Part shown: positions 9,225 to 18,458 of the stretch, piece after piece | Layout: each line of letters begins with the position of its first letter | How positions within the stretch are numbered: position 1 is the stretch's first letter | Assembly (NCBI RefSeq): GCF_902497855.1 | Contig: NZ_CABVHU010000006.1 | Location: forward strand, 248,001-312,000 | Direction: 5' to 3' | Origin: Pseudomonas fluorescens | GTDB taxonomy: Bacteria; Pseudomonadota; Gammaproteobacteria; Pseudomonadales; Pseudomonadaceae | DNA length: 64,000 nucleotides | Program-made: the position numbers and the translations under genes | The notes under the pieces: generated by a model | Seen by the model: the letters and a program-made list of their open reading frames with translations, nothing else | Database searches by the model: none | What the model was told of the DNA's origin: nothing

Positions 9225-10688
9225 CTAGAATGAGATCAGGAAGTTAAGAGATGCTAGCAGCGCATCGGGATAATCATTAGCGAATGAAGGGTGATGGATC
9301 CAGGATAGCTGGGGCGTCAAGTAAACGCCTGATGCGACGTGGGCAACATATTGAACATCCACCTGCGTCTGATCAGACTGAGTATCAACTCCAAGCGATC
9401 GATAATAATCCGATGCATCTTTACTGAAAGCATTGTATTTGAAGGAGACACTTGTCGCATCCAGTGGGCGACTCAAAAATGGCGCCTTATAATACAGCTT
9501 TGCAGTGTAGCTTCGAGTGTATACGTTGACGTCAGACGGAGCAGCCTGGATACCAATGTTTGTATACAGGCCACGATAGGACAGCCAATTATCTGGTTGT
9601 GTAAGTTGGAAGTCTGCTAGCGCGTACACCGCCTTGTTTTCGTTCTTGCCGCCATCAAATTTATCATATTCCGAGGTGTTATAAATCACACCTGCTCGAA
9701 TCCATTTGTAATATTGATCGGGACTTGATTCGTTTTTGTCGCCAATTTCACCAATGTAAAGAGCGTTGGCGTTATTTTTATGAAATTGGAATCCGATACC
9801 GTTGTGATCTCCTTCCCAAGTCCTGCCAAGCGTGGAAATACTTTGGGAGATACCGAGCTTTGTGTACGGCCCTGATTCACCACCTAGTTGAAAATTGAAG
9901 AAAGGTGACCCGAAAGGGCTTGCGGGCAGGCCGACCTGTAGGGGGATGAGAGAGCTCAGCGAGTCCGAGAGTACCAGTTGTCCACCGGTGAAAAGGCCGA
10001 CAAACCGAGTCCACTGGGGGCCATAGCCAAAGTTCACCGACATGCTGTCGTCGAGGAATGACTGGTAATAGGAGATTTCATTGATGCTGGTGTCGTTGTC
10101 GCCTTTCTGGACTTCAGCGGTCGTGTAATAAGACCCGGCGACAAATGTCATTTTTGCGTTCGGCACGCCGAGAAGTTTGTCCAGGTCGGATACGATAGTA
10201 AGCGATGGGCCGCCATATAGCAGATCTGCGTCCTGGCCCACGTATCCATTTTTAGGCGCGGTGCTGTCTCGAAGGTTGGCCGTCACACCGCTCTTGATGC
10301 GTAACTCAATATTGAAACCTTTCTCTGCAAGCTCGCTTCGCCATCCTCCCTTGTTGCCGAGAATGCTGTCTGAGATCGGGGGGAAGCGTGAGGTCAGACC
10401 TGGGGCTGCAAGTGCATTGATTGGAGCCCACTCATCGGCGTTCGAACGAAACTGCTCAGCGAGTTGCCTGGAGGTCTCGGTGTCCGGGTTTGCAGAACCT
10501 GCGCTGGCAGCGGGTTGCGCTTCGGGTTGGCCGACGGGGGGGATGGAGGGTGCGGTATTCACTTGCGGGTTGGCAAACACACAAGGGCTGGCGAGCAATG
10601 CCTGTATTGCGAGAGCGGATGCATACAGCGAAATACGCTGCTTCCTGACGGTCAGACATTCACGCGTCAGAGTGACGTGTTTTGGCAT
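9225..10688 (-). CDS. OprB-family outer-membrane porin
   Basis: 487 residues with a Sec signal peptide (basic start, hydrophobic ASALAIQALL, probable cut after CVFA). After a Pro/Ala-rich linker come the GGWRSELAEKGFNIEL motif typical of OprB carbohydrate porins and a beta-barrel that ends in a C-terminal Phe (NFLISF). Family members let sugars and other small organics through the outer membrane. GGAG lies 6 bases before the ATG. The gene is visibly more AT-rich than those in the middle of the window. With the adjacent MFS gene it probably forms the uptake route for the island's substrate. A paired operator lies about 130-170 bases upstream. Confidence 0.85.
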   Translation of the reverse strand: MPKHVTLTRECLTVRKQRISLYASALAIQALLASPCVFANPQVNTAPSIPPVGQPEAQPAASAGSANPDTETSRQLAEQFRSNADEWAPINALAAPGLTSRFPPISDSILGNKGGWRSELAEKGFNIELRIKSGVTANLRDSTAPKNGYVGQDADLLYGGPSLTIVSDLDKLLGVPNAKMTFVAGSYYTTAEVQKGDNDTSINEISYYQSFLDDSMSVNFGYGPQWTRFVGLFTGGQLVLSDSLSSLIPLQVGLPASPFGSPFFNFQLGGESGPYTKLGISQSISTLGRTWEGDHNGIGFQFHKNNANALYIGEIGDKNESSPDQYYKWIRAGVIYNTSEYDKFDGGKNENKAVYALADFQLTQPDNWLSYRGLYTNIGIQAAPSDVNVYTRSYTAKLYYKAPFLSRPLDATSVSFKYNAFSKDASDYYRSLGVDTQSDQTQVDVQYVAHVASGVYLTPQLSWIHHPSFANDYPDALLASLNFLISF

Positions 10689-11189
10689 TAGAAACTCCGA
10701 ATTTATTATATTTATTCGATTTGACCTGGGGTCAAATATTCATCGTTTAGAGCAATCCACCTACCTGCAGCAGGCGTTCCTTTGAGCGGTTATGGCGTGC
10801 GGTTCTGGTTTTACTTAAATTACGCATTGCATAACTGGATTACTTAAAACGTTACTCTGTGGGAGTGATGCTGTCAAACAAATGATGCGCTCAGTTGTCG
10901 GGCACATCTGGTGCGATTGTGCTGGCGCGCTCAAGCCTCTTTGCGCAAGAGCTCTGTGTGTGCCGTAATAGATGGGTTTTCGCTGTATTTGATCGGGCGT
11001 TCTGCGCGAGATCGCATATTTATAGGGCGGGATTTTTTGGGGCGACGCATAGCAATGCGGAGAGTTGTGCACCCAGTATTACGATTACGATAATAAGAAT
11101 GCATGAATATAAAACGTAATCTTTGATTGGGTCACCGCCCTTGGAGCGGCGTGATTCAAGAGGCGGTGTTGCCCAAGGGCGGCGCAGGG
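10689..11189. other. 500-bp gene-free control region upstream of the OprB porin
   Basis: Contains the paired operator at 10818-10856 and an inverted repeat (CCGCCCTTGG at 11135-11144 with its complement at 11173-11182) just past the end of the acyl-CoA dehydrogenase gene, which could help end that transcript. No supported gene. Confidence 0.5.
10818..10856 (-). promoter_or_regulatory. Paired 19-bp operator upstream of the OprB porin
   Basis: Site 1 at 10818-10836 reads AATTACGCATTGCATAACT. A weaker site 2 starts exactly 20 bp later at 10838-10856 (GATTAC...GTTACT). Same arrangement as the other three sets. Inferred IclR-type binding site. Confidence 0.6.
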
Positions 11190-12188
11190 TTACGTGGTCG
11201 GGAGATGCTGTTCGAAAAATTCAAGGCTGGAGCCGGAGCCTTCCAGCGCGCTTTGACCGATGAACGTGTGCCAGGCCGATTCGCTGCCGTAATCGGCGCG
11301 CCATTCATACAGGCGCCGGGTGAACAGCTGTAAGTCGAACTCCTCGGAAATGCCGATTGCACCCATTACCGCGTGCGCGATGGTGCAGATACGTACGGCG
11401 GCAGCGCTGCTGCGCGCTTTAGCGACAGCCGATGCTATCGCAGTTGGCCAGATCGCATCGCGCAGTGCCAGTTGCGCCGCCATGCGGGTGGCGGCTACTT
11501 CTTCTGCCAGCACGCTGATTGCCTGCTGAGTGGACTGCATGCTGGCAATGGATTTGCCGAATTGCTGCCGTGTGTTGGCATATTCCAGCGTCAGTTGCAG
11601 CACTCTTTCGCCAGCGCCGGCAATCAACGCAGCGCTGAAGGCGGCGCCCAGGGCTATCCAGTTACGGTTCAGAGGCAAGCGTTGGGCGTTGTCAGGTAAT
11701 ACAGGCCAGAACAAATCCCGTGCTTGGCTTGCATGCACACCTGGTGGCTGGCCCTGTGCGGCCCCGATTGGCAGCAACCAGGTGCCGTCTGCAAGCGTGG
11801 CTAGCACCCACTGTGCGCTGGTGGCGTAAGGCACGCGATGACACAGTATGGCCTCGCTTTCGCGGCGGCCTGTGGCGAGTGTGATGGGGCCGTCAGGTAT
11901 CGGTAGGTTAGCCTCGGCCAGGGCGAAGCGGCCCCACCAGGTGCTGGCCAGAGGTAATGGCAAAGCCGCTCCCCCTGCTGCTACCAGCAGGTGGCAGGCG
12001 GTCGTTGCGTTGGCTGCGGCTCCGCCCAGCTCCTCCGGCAGCAGCAGGTCGGCGAAGCCTTGTTCGTTCAGCGAGCGCCACAAGGAGTCGGCGGATTCGC
12101 CCAAATCGATGTGTCTGACCCGCTCAGGAGTCACTTCGCCTTTGAGCCATTCGTCGAAGGCATTGATAATGAGGATATCCAGACTCAT
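11190..12188 (-). CDS. Acyl-CoA dehydrogenase family protein, short subunit
   Basis: 332 residues, shorter than the usual 380-400 for this family. The C-terminal half carries the FAD-site segment NTRQQFGKSIASMQ and the late helix region AVMGAIGISEE. The N-terminal half is degenerate. The longer acyl-CoA dehydrogenase gene lies 8 bases upstream on the same strand. Adjacent unequal pairs are known from steroid and cyclic-compound degraders, where they form heteromeric enzymes with one active FAD site. I infer a similar heteromer here. It is the last gene before a 500-bp gap. Confidence 0.85.
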   Translation of the reverse strand: MSLDILIINAFDEWLKGEVTPERVRHIDLGESADSLWRSLNEQGFADLLLPEELGGAAANATTACHLLVAAGGAALPLPLASTWWGRFALAEANLPIPDGPITLATGRRESEAILCHRVPYATSAQWVLATLADGTWLLPIGAAQGQPPGVHASQARDLFWPVLPDNAQRLPLNRNWIALGAAFSAALIAGAGERVLQLTLEYANTRQQFGKSIASMQSTQQAISVLAEEVAATRMAAQLALRDAIWPTAIASAVAKARSSAAAVRICTIAHAVMGAIGISEEFDLQLFTRRLYEWRADYGSESAWHTFIGQSALEGSGSSLEFFEQHLPTT

Positions 12189-12196
12189 AGGGGTTC

Positions 12197-13360
12197 CTAT
12201 CGTAGACCAAGGCCGCGGGCGACGACGCCGCGAAGTATTTCGCGGGTACCACCTCGCAAGGAGAACGCGGGAGCCATGCGTTCCATGTACGCCAAAGTGC
12301 AGCGCATCAGCTGTGGAACTTCGGCGGCATCGACCGCAGCGATGGCATCGCCAAGCAGGGTTGGAATTGATTGCTCAAAGCTGGTGCCCAGATCCTTCAC
12401 CAGTGCTGCCTCAATCACCGGGCTAAGCCCTTCGGCAAGTTGCGATGCAAGACTGATCGACAGTGCGCGCAAAACCATCAACTCAGTGAGCAGTTGTCCA
12501 AGCAGGCGCTCTTGCCCCGGCTCCCGGCGAGCGCGGAGCCAATCCATCCATGCGTCAAGCAGGACAACACTGGAGTAGATGCGCTCGGGTCCACTGCGCT
12601 CGAAAGCGAGCTCGGCAGTAACCTGCTTCCAGCCTTCTCCCTCTTCACCGACGAGGTCGCCAACTGCCAATTGCACGTTGTCGAAGAACACTTCGCAAAA
12701 ATGCGAAGTGCCGGTGAGATCGCGGATAGGTCGGATGGTCACGCCAGGCAGAGACAGGTCGACAATCACCTGAGAGAGGCCGCGATGACGATCCTGGGCA
12801 TTGCCGGAAGTGCGCACCAACGCGATCATGTAGTGACTGTGCTGGGCGTAGGTTGTCCATATTTTCTGCCCGTTCAGTAGCCAGCCAGCAGTATTGCGCT
12901 CGGCACGAGTGCGGACACTTGCCAAGTCGGATCCGGCGTTGGGCTCGCTCATGCCAATACAGAAGAACTGCTCGCCGCGACAGATGGCTGGGATATGAAA
13001 GCTTTTTTGCGCTTCGCTGCCGAATCGCATCAACAGAGGGCCGCTCTGGCGGTCGGCGATCCAGTGGGCGGCCACGGGCGCTCCGGAGCAGAGGAGCTCT
13101 TCCACCACTACAAAACGGGCCAGCGGATCCAGGCCTGCCCCGCCAAATTCTCTTGGAAGTGTCAGGCCCACCCAGCCACGTGCTGCCAGTGCGCGGCTAA
13201 AGTCCGCGTCGAATCCTTGCCAACTGCGCGCGCGCAGATCAATGGGATAGCCCTGCAGCCGCTCGGCGAGGAACGCGCGAAGCTCCGCGCGCAGTGCCTC
13301 ATGCCGAGCAGGAATAGGGCGATAGTCGAGTGATTCGAGCATCGGTAATGTAGACCTCAT
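12197..13360 (-). CDS. Acyl-CoA dehydrogenase, long subunit
   Basis: 387 residues with the standard acyl-CoA dehydrogenase order: helical N-terminus, beta-domain signature (CIGMSEPNAGSDLASVRT, LNGQKIWTTYAQ) and a C-terminal helical domain ending SLRGGTREILRGVVARGLG. It should introduce a double bond next to the CoA thioester, feeding the enoyl-CoA hydratase at 18459. The start may be 13360 or the ATG at 13342 (MLESLDYRP); neither has a well-spaced ribosome site. It lies 8 bases upstream of the short subunit, consistent with a joint enzyme. Confidence 0.88.
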   Translation of the reverse strand: MRSTLPMLESLDYRPIPARHEALRAELRAFLAERLQGYPIDLRARSWQGFDADFSRALAARGWVGLTLPREFGGAGLDPLARFVVVEELLCSGAPVAAHWIADRQSGPLLMRFGSEAQKSFHIPAICRGEQFFCIGMSEPNAGSDLASVRTRAERNTAGWLLNGQKIWTTYAQHSHYMIALVRTSGNAQDRHRGLSQVIVDLSLPGVTIRPIRDLTGTSHFCEVFFDNVQLAVGDLVGEEGEGWKQVTAELAFERSGPERIYSSVVLLDAWMDWLRARREPGQERLLGQLLTELMVLRALSISLASQLAEGLSPVIEAALVKDLGTSFEQSIPTLLGDAIAAVDAAEVPQLMRCTLAYMERMAPAFSLRGGTREILRGVVARGLGLR

Positions 13361-13467
13361 GATGGGCGCCAGGCCAGCGACGTTTGCCGCTAGCCGCGCT
13401 GTGTTTAAGGCGTTGAGCGTTATTGCGCGGGGCTATTGCCGGACTATCCGGCGCGTCTTTCCACTGT

Positions 13468-14694
13468 TTAATGCGGTATGTCTTTCAAGTAAATGGACGT
13501 GTCGGAGAGCACCTCTGGAGCAACGCTGGCGCCCTCCATGACCAGCCTCTTGCCCTGCACGTAGTCCTTCATGGCGTTGACGCAGTCAAGGGCGATAACT
13601 TTACCGTTGCGCAGATAAATCACCGAGAAGCTACGCAATGACGGATCGCCGCGTACAACGGTATCGTCAAAGCCAGCGGACAGGCCTACGGTTTGCAACT
13701 TCAAATCATATTGGTCCGACCAGAACCAAGGGATTTTTCGGTACTCCACCAGATCGCCACATATTGTTTTAGCGGCGACCGCTGCTTGATCATTGGCATT
13801 CTGTACCGATTCGATCCGGAGCAACTGACCTTCTGCGAACAGGTTGGGGTGCAGCGCGCAGTCACCTATTGCCAGAACATCGGGTAGACTAGTGCGGCAG
13901 TGCAAGTCAACCAGAACCCCATTTTCACCTGCTGCGCCGGCGGCGGTCAGAGCATGTGTGGCGGGAATTATGCCGATGCCCACGATGACCATATCTGCCT
14001 TGATCACTTCGCCGCTGGTTAGCAGTACGCCGGTCACCCGATCGTGGCCCTCAATCGATTCCACGGCCGAGCTGAGTCGGATATCGACGCCGTGTGCGCG
14101 ATGTTCACTCTCATAGAAGTGCGCGAGGTCAGCGCCGGCAACACGAGCCAGTACACGGTCGAGTGCCTCGATCAGGGTGACTTGCTTGCCAAGTGTTGCC
14201 AGCGCTGCGGCTGCCTCAAGTCCAATGTAGCCACCGCCAATGATGACGGCATGCTCTACATGGGCCATGTCAGCCTTGATCCTGTCGGCATCGGCCCTGG
14301 TACGGATGCTATGCACGCCCTGAAGGTCACTGCCTTGGCATCGCAACTGCCTCGGCGCTCCACCGGTCGCCCAGACGAGGGTCGAGTAGTGCACAATCTC
14401 CCCTGCGTCGGTGATCACGCAATGTTGCTCGCTGTCCACCGTGTTCACGACTGTGTCGAGCATGAACTCAATGTTTCGCTCTTGCCACAGAGACCCTGGA
14501 TGGATCAGCAGGTCTTCGAAGCGCTTTGTGTCGGCAAGGTATGCCTTGGACAATGGCGGACGCTCATACGGTAATTCCGGCTCTGCACCGATCACCAGAA
14601 TACTGCCAGGGAAATTGAGTTTTCTGAGCGCGCTGGCGCATGCGGCCCCCGCGTGGCCTGCGCCAACGATAACGACATCCGATTTCTTGTTCAT
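13468..14694 (-). CDS. FAD-dependent ferredoxin reductase (putidaredoxin/DdmA type)
   Basis: 408 residues from the chosen ATG at 14694 (MNKKSDVVIVGAGHAGA); a start at 14715 is also possible. Two Rossmann motifs are visible: the FAD site VVIVGAGHAGAACA at the N-terminus and the NAD site VIIGGGYIGLEAAAAL in the middle. The second FAD motif LAIGDCALHPN and the C-terminal reductase domain WFWSDQYDLKLQ follow. It should pass electrons from NAD(P)H to the [2Fe-2S] ferredoxin encoded just upstream on the same strand. The length and type match the reductase of the dicamba demethylase system as I remember it. Confidence 0.92.
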   Translation of the reverse strand: MNKKSDVVIVGAGHAGAACASALRKLNFPGSILVIGAEPELPYERPPLSKAYLADTKRFEDLLIHPGSLWQERNIEFMLDTVVNTVDSEQHCVITDAGEIVHYSTLVWATGGAPRQLRCQGSDLQGVHSIRTRADADRIKADMAHVEHAVIIGGGYIGLEAAAALATLGKQVTLIEALDRVLARVAGADLAHFYESEHRAHGVDIRLSSAVESIEGHDRVTGVLLTSGEVIKADMVIVGIGIIPATHALTAAGAAGENGVLVDLHCRTSLPDVLAIGDCALHPNLFAEGQLLRIESVQNANDQAAVAAKTICGDLVEYRKIPWFWSDQYDLKLQTVGLSAGFDDTVVRGDPSLRSFSVIYLRNGKVIALDCVNAMKDYVQGKRLVMEGASVAPEVLSDTSIYLKDIPH

Positions 14695-14736
14695 CAGGCT
14701 ATGTCCGTTAATCATTAAGGGGATGATGGGTGAGGC

Positions 14737-15054
14737 TTAGCCTTCGTCCACAATGCTTACGTGTAACCCGTCCAGCGCTTCACTTAATAAGATCTGGCAG
14801 GACAGGCGAGAGGCTGACGTTCGATGGTTTGATCCATCCAGCAGATCATCCTCGTCGTCCGTCATCGCAGGGAGCCTGTCAAGAAACGCCGGGTCGACAT
14901 GAACATGGCAGGTTGCACATGAGCAACACCCCCCGCAGAGGGCCTCTATGTCATCTATACCGGCTTCGCGAATCGCCTCCATTGTGGATTGACCCGGGCG
15001 TGCATCGAATTCCCGAGAGGTGCCGTTTATAAGGGTGACTATTATTCTTGGCAT
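14737..15054 (-). CDS. [2Fe-2S] ferredoxin, adrenodoxin/putidaredoxin type
   Basis: 105 residues from the ATG at 15054 ([12 protein letters not shown]); the frame continues 14 codons further upstream without family character. The cluster ligands are [10 protein letters not shown] (Cys-x5-Cys-x2-Cys) and a last Cys in RLSCQI. An extra Cys sits inside the cluster loop. This ferredoxin class serves P450s and some Rieske oxygenases. No P450 is present in the window, so the Rieske oxygenase at 6674 is the obvious partner. The reductase gene follows 42 bases downstream. Confidence 0.92.
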   Translation of the reverse strand: MPRIIVTLINGTSREFDARPGQSTMEAIREAGIDDIEALCGGCCSCATCHVHVDPAFLDRLPAMTDDEDDLLDGSNHRTSASRLSCQILLSEALDGLHVSIVDEG

Positions 15055-15120
15055 TGGATCAAAAACCTTTGGATGGGTGACAGGTGCCCGGCACATAAAA
15101 GGAGGAGCGTGTCGACAAAC

Positions 15121-15708
15121 TTATTGGGCGCAGGGCAATGGACGGTTGCCAATTCTGTCGTCGTCGATAGCAACCCCTGACGTGCATAAAATCCGAGAAA
15201 GAGTCCACCAGTTTCCCGTCACTGCAATAATTTCGAAAAGCTCCGGGACACTGAAATATTGCAGTGCGTGCGACACGGATTCGTCGCTTGGCCGACTGGT
15301 ATTCACCAGCTCATCGACAAGGTTGACGGTAGCAATCTCGCGATCCGAGATGCCGAGCGGAGTGACGTGGGCAAGGGCATCTAGCGTGCTCTCGGCAACC
15401 CCCAGGCGCACGGCAAGGCTTCGATGCTGCACCACTTCATAAGCGCTACCTGTCAGGTATCCCGTACGTACGATCACTATTTCCCTGATGCACGGGTCAA
15501 GCAGGCCGTCTTTCATCAGCGCGCCCGAAAGTGCAACGATACCTTCCAGAACGGGCTTGTGCAGGTGGTGAGTGATTCGTTGGCCATTGGTCAGCGCGCC
15601 GTACAACCCTTGCTGGACGCCTGGGATAGCGGGGTATTCAAAGCGTTGAACCAGGGGGGTATCCATCTCATGGACGAAGCGTAGTAGTTGCGGCTCTTGT
15701 GGTTTCAT
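15121..15708 (-). CDS. Carboxymuconolactone decarboxylase-fold protein
   Basis: 195 residues of the CMD/AhpD-like fold, recognisable from IREIVIVRTGYLTGSAYEVVQH. The CxxC pair of AhpD-type peroxidases is absent, so it is not a thiol peroxidase. Proteins of this type sit in many aromatic and steroid degradation clusters with poorly defined roles (decarboxylase, hydrolase or lactonase). The ATG at 15708 is preferred because AGGAG is 6 bases before it, against 3 for the ATG at 15711. It lies between the CoA-transferase and the ferredoxin in the same transcript direction. Confidence 0.8.
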   Translation of the reverse strand: MKPQEPQLLRFVHEMDTPLVQRFEYPAIPGVQQGLYGALTNGQRITHHLHKPVLEGIVALSGALMKDGLLDPCIREIVIVRTGYLTGSAYEVVQHRSLAVRLGVAESTLDALAHVTPLGISDREIATVNLVDELVNTSRPSDESVSHALQYFSVPELFEIIAVTGNWWTLSRILCTSGVAIDDDRIGNRPLPCAQ

Positions 15709-15722
15709 CATGGACTCCTGCT

Positions 15723-16916
15723 TCAGCTAAGCACGTGCTCGCGGTTAGCGACTTTATTTGGGCTAAGGCCTATCTCTGCAAGTATTTCCTCGGTGTGTTG
15801 ACCGCGGGTCGGTGCGTGCCGACGAAGAATGGACGGTGTGCGACCGAATCTCACGGGTGAACGGATATACTTGTAAGTGCCTTCGGTGGGGTGCTCGACG
15901 ATCTCGAATAGCCCGGTGGCGAGCACATGTTTATCTTCGAGGATTTCCTCAAAAGAAAGCACCGGCATGGCCGGTATGGATTTGCTGTCACAGAAGTCGA
16001 TCCACGCGCTCGTCGTAAACCTGGGCGCTTCCTCCTCGATGATCGCGTACAGCTCATCGATATTGAGGACGCGACTGCTGATCTCGGCATATCGAGGCTC
16101 TTGCTTGAGCGCTGGCCGATCGATGAAATCGAAAAAATCCATCCAGTTGGTATCTGAGTACGGGAGCAGGCAAGCCCAGCCATCCGCAGTGCGGTAAGGT
16201 TTCCTGCCCGCCGCGAGTTGTCTCTTGAAGCCTGGAGGGCCTTTTGCTGGTTCAAATGCCATTGCACCAAAATGCTCGACCAGCATGAAGTCGATGGCGG
16301 TTTCGAACATTGGTACTTCAATGTCTTGGCCCTGCCCGGTGCGAAACCTGTGCACCAGCGCCCCGAGCACGCTATACGCGATGGCCTGTCCGGCTACTTT
16401 GTCGCACCACGAGGTGGGGGCATAGCTCGGCGCGCCGAAGGCCGGCTCAAACAGTGAAGCGAAGCCAGAGCCTGCCTGGATCAGGTCATCATAGGCCGCC
16501 TTGTTTCCATAAGGTCCGTCCGATGCAAATCCACGGGCAGCGCAGAGCACAAGTGAAGGGTTGATCGATTCTATCGTGGCCCAGTCCAGACCCAGTCGGC
16601 TGGCCGGTGCCGGTCGAAGATTATGGATCAACACGTCGGATGTTTTGATCAACTCATCCAGCGCTGCTCTGTCTTTGGCATCCTTGAGGTCTAGCGACAG
16701 GCTTCGCTTGTTCCTGTGCAAGTTGAGAATGGAGCCGCCCATGCCCTCGTTATTATAAGGGCCGTACGCACGAAAGCTGTCGCCGCCGGGGCCTTCGATC
16801 TTGATTACATCGGCGCCCATGTCGGCAAGCAGCCGTGTGCCATAGGGCCCCATAATTACCGTTGTCATATCGAGTATGCGAAGACCGGAAAGCAGCTCGA
16901 GATTGGTTGACGTCAT
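15723..16916 (-). CDS. Family III CoA-transferase (CaiB/BaiF type)
   Basis: 397 residues from the ATG at 16916 (MTSTNLELLSGLRILDMT), with GGAG 8 bases upstream; the open frame extends further but without family likeness. The N-terminal motif GPYGTRLLADMGADVIKIEGP and the catalytic Asp143 in AAYDDLIQAGSG are clear. Such enzymes move CoA between acids without ATP, here probably activating the carboxylic acid made by oxidation of the substrate. It fits with the acyl-CoA dehydrogenases and enoyl-CoA hydratase of the same cluster. Confidence 0.9.
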   Translation of the reverse strand: MTSTNLELLSGLRILDMTTVIMGPYGTRLLADMGADVIKIEGPGGDSFRAYGPYNNEGMGGSILNLHRNKRSLSLDLKDAKDRAALDELIKTSDVLIHNLRPAPASRLGLDWATIESINPSLVLCAARGFASDGPYGNKAAYDDLIQAGSGFASLFEPAFGAPSYAPTSWCDKVAGQAIAYSVLGALVHRFRTGQGQDIEVPMFETAIDFMLVEHFGAMAFEPAKGPPGFKRQLAAGRKPYRTADGWACLLPYSDTNWMDFFDFIDRPALKQEPRYAEISSRVLNIDELYAIIEEEAPRFTTSAWIDFCDSKSIPAMPVLSFEEILEDKHVLATGLFEIVEHPTEGTYKYIRSPVRFGRTPSILRRHAPTRGQHTEEILAEIGLSPNKVANREHVLS

Positions 16917-16990
16917 TCGTATAGCTCCGATTAATGCTTGCTGGCAAACGCACTGCCAGCAAGCACGTGCGTGTTCAATACCGGTTGTGA

Positions 16991-17617
16991 TTACGCGTAG
17001 TCTGCGTTCGAAACAGGTACTGCAGTTGCAGGCCAATCCCGCCACTCAGGGGCCCAGGAATTGAACTCGATTTCAATATTGTCAGGGTCCTTCACATAAA
17101 TTGAATTCATGAGCCAGCCCGCTTCGGGTTGATGATATTCATTGATGGAGGTGACCCCGCGCATGCCGACATTTACCAGTCCGGTGGCCTGGATCTGGCT
17201 GGTGTTCGCGGCATAGCGGGAAACGTGGCGGAAGGGGATACCCTTATCCATCAACGTTTGCGCGTACGCCTGTATGTTGTCGGCATCGACACGCAGGTTG
17301 AGATGAAGCATCGCGCCAATGGGCTTGGCAAACGTGTTGACCGGCTTCTTGCCGCTGTAGATCTCTTCCTGGGAAAGAGACTGGTAGCCATCTCGCCACC
17401 AGAAAATGGCAATATGAGCATCCTCATTGTCGGGATCACCCACCCCAAGGAACCAGTGCTGACCGATTAGCTCACCCTGATCATTTTGATACTCGAGGGT
17501 GTGGAGAACGGGCAGGCCCAGTACGCCGTTGTAAAATTCGACCGACCGTTTCATATCGCTAATAGTGATAGCGACATGATCAAGACCTTTGAAATTGAAG
17601 ATTGGATTCTTCTTCAT
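16991..17617 (-). CDS. VOC-family protein (glyoxalase/extradiol dioxygenase fold)
   Basis: 208 residues. The first beta-alpha-beta-beta-beta module begins GLDHVAITISDMKRSVEFY. Likely metal ligands are the His of DHVAI, the His of MLHLNLRV and the Glu of NIEIEF. That set suits either a type-I extradiol dioxygenase-like or a lyase/isomerase role, but the protein is shorter than two-domain extradiol dioxygenases (about 290), so ring cleavage is not proven. AGGAG precedes the ATG by 7 bases. Same direction as the CoA-transferase downstream and the CMD-like gene upstream. Confidence 0.82.
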   Translation of the reverse strand: MKKNPIFNFKGLDHVAITISDMKRSVEFYNGVLGLPVLHTLEYQNDQGELIGQHWFLGVGDPDNEDAHIAIFWWRDGYQSLSQEEIYSGKKPVNTFAKPIGAMLHLNLRVDADNIQAYAQTLMDKGIPFRHVSRYAANTSQIQATGLVNVGMRGVTSINEYHQPEAGWLMNSIYVKDPDNIEIEFNSWAPEWRDWPATAVPVSNADYA

Positions 17618-17670
17618 GGTGTTTCTCCTGCGGGTAAGAGGTCTCCGGGTAGACGTTGTCGTCGCCGTCC

Positions 17671-18288
17671 TTACATCCGCTCTAGGTCGTACTCGCCCTG
17701 CTGGACTTCAGTGACGCGCTCGTCAATATCGTCATATTCCAGTCGCAAGGCTTTGCACAACTTTGCCGATGATTCGTAGGTCAGCACCATGAACGTCAAC
17801 TCAAAAATCTGCAGGTCGTCGAGCCCGGCGCGAAGCTGCTCAAAGCGCTGGTCGCTGCTGCGGCCGTCACCCGATACCAGGTCGTCCGCATAGCCAAGCA
17901 CGGCGCGCTCCAGAGGCGTGTAGATGTCGGAGCCGGACCAGGCAGGGATTGCCTGGATCTTTTCTTCTGGGCAGCCCTCACGGCGTAAAACCTTGCAATG
18001 CTGTGAGAATACGAATCGGGAGCCGCGTGCCCAGCCAGCCCGCGCGATTCCCAGCTCCCTCAGGATAGGGTCCAGCGTGCGGTCCTTGCTCCATTGCCAC
18101 TTGTGTCGATCAAGGAACAGGCCGAACAACTCTGGGTCCAGAGCGTAGACGCTCCACCAGTTGCCCGGTGTGCCTCCTTTTGTGCCCGGTTCCTTGGTCG
18201 GGTCACGGCCTTCGAAGTGTTTTTCATAGGTGGCTTTGACGCGAGCGTCAGTAACGTCCTGAAGCGAAACTTCTTTCAATCGTGGCAT
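17671..18288 (-). CDS. Carboxymuconolactone decarboxylase-fold protein (second)
   Basis: 205 residues from the ATG at 18288 (MPRLKEVSLQDV). A longer start at 18327 would fall inside the operator and is rejected; AGGA lies just before 18288. The CMD-like core is visible (LRELGIARAGWARGSRFVFSQHCK) with a single Cys in place of the AhpD CxxC. It differs strongly from the other CMD-like protein at 15121. It is the first gene behind the 18318 operator pair, so it may lead a transcript that runs through the VOC, CoA-transferase, ferredoxin, reductase and dehydrogenase genes. Confidence 0.8.
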   Translation of the reverse strand: MPRLKEVSLQDVTDARVKATYEKHFEGRDPTKEPGTKGGTPGNWWSVYALDPELFGLFLDRHKWQWSKDRTLDPILRELGIARAGWARGSRFVFSQHCKVLRREGCPEEKIQAIPAWSGSDIYTPLERAVLGYADDLVSGDGRSSDQRFEQLRAGLDDLQIFELTFMVLTYESSAKLCKALRLEYDDIDERVTEVQQGEYDLERM

Positions 18289-18317
18289 GGAAAGATCCTG
18301 TTGTTGTTGAAGGTTTA

Positions 18318-18356
18318 AATTACTCATTGCGTAATCGACTTACGTGATAAGTAATT
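18318..18356 (-). promoter_or_regulatory. Paired 19-bp operator upstream of the CMD-led transcript
   Basis: Site 1 at 18318-18336 reads AATTACTCATTGCGTAATC; site 2 at 18338-18356 reads ACTTACGTGATAAGTAATT. Offset is exactly 20 bp. It lies 30-68 bases before the chosen start of the downstream gene. Confidence 0.65.
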
Positions 18357-18458
18357 ATATCCAGTAGTTTATTTTCTCGCAAGGCGCTTGGTCGAGCCGC
18401 CCTGGCATAATGGCTGCGCAGCCCGCCAAGGGTATGGGGCCTGGGCAGGCATTTTGGG

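Noticed and set aside
13468..15054. Electron-transfer chain for a cytochrome P450
   Set aside because: The ferredoxin and reductase types suit a P450, but no P450 with a Cys haem-binding loop is present in the window, whereas a matching Rieske oxygenase is.
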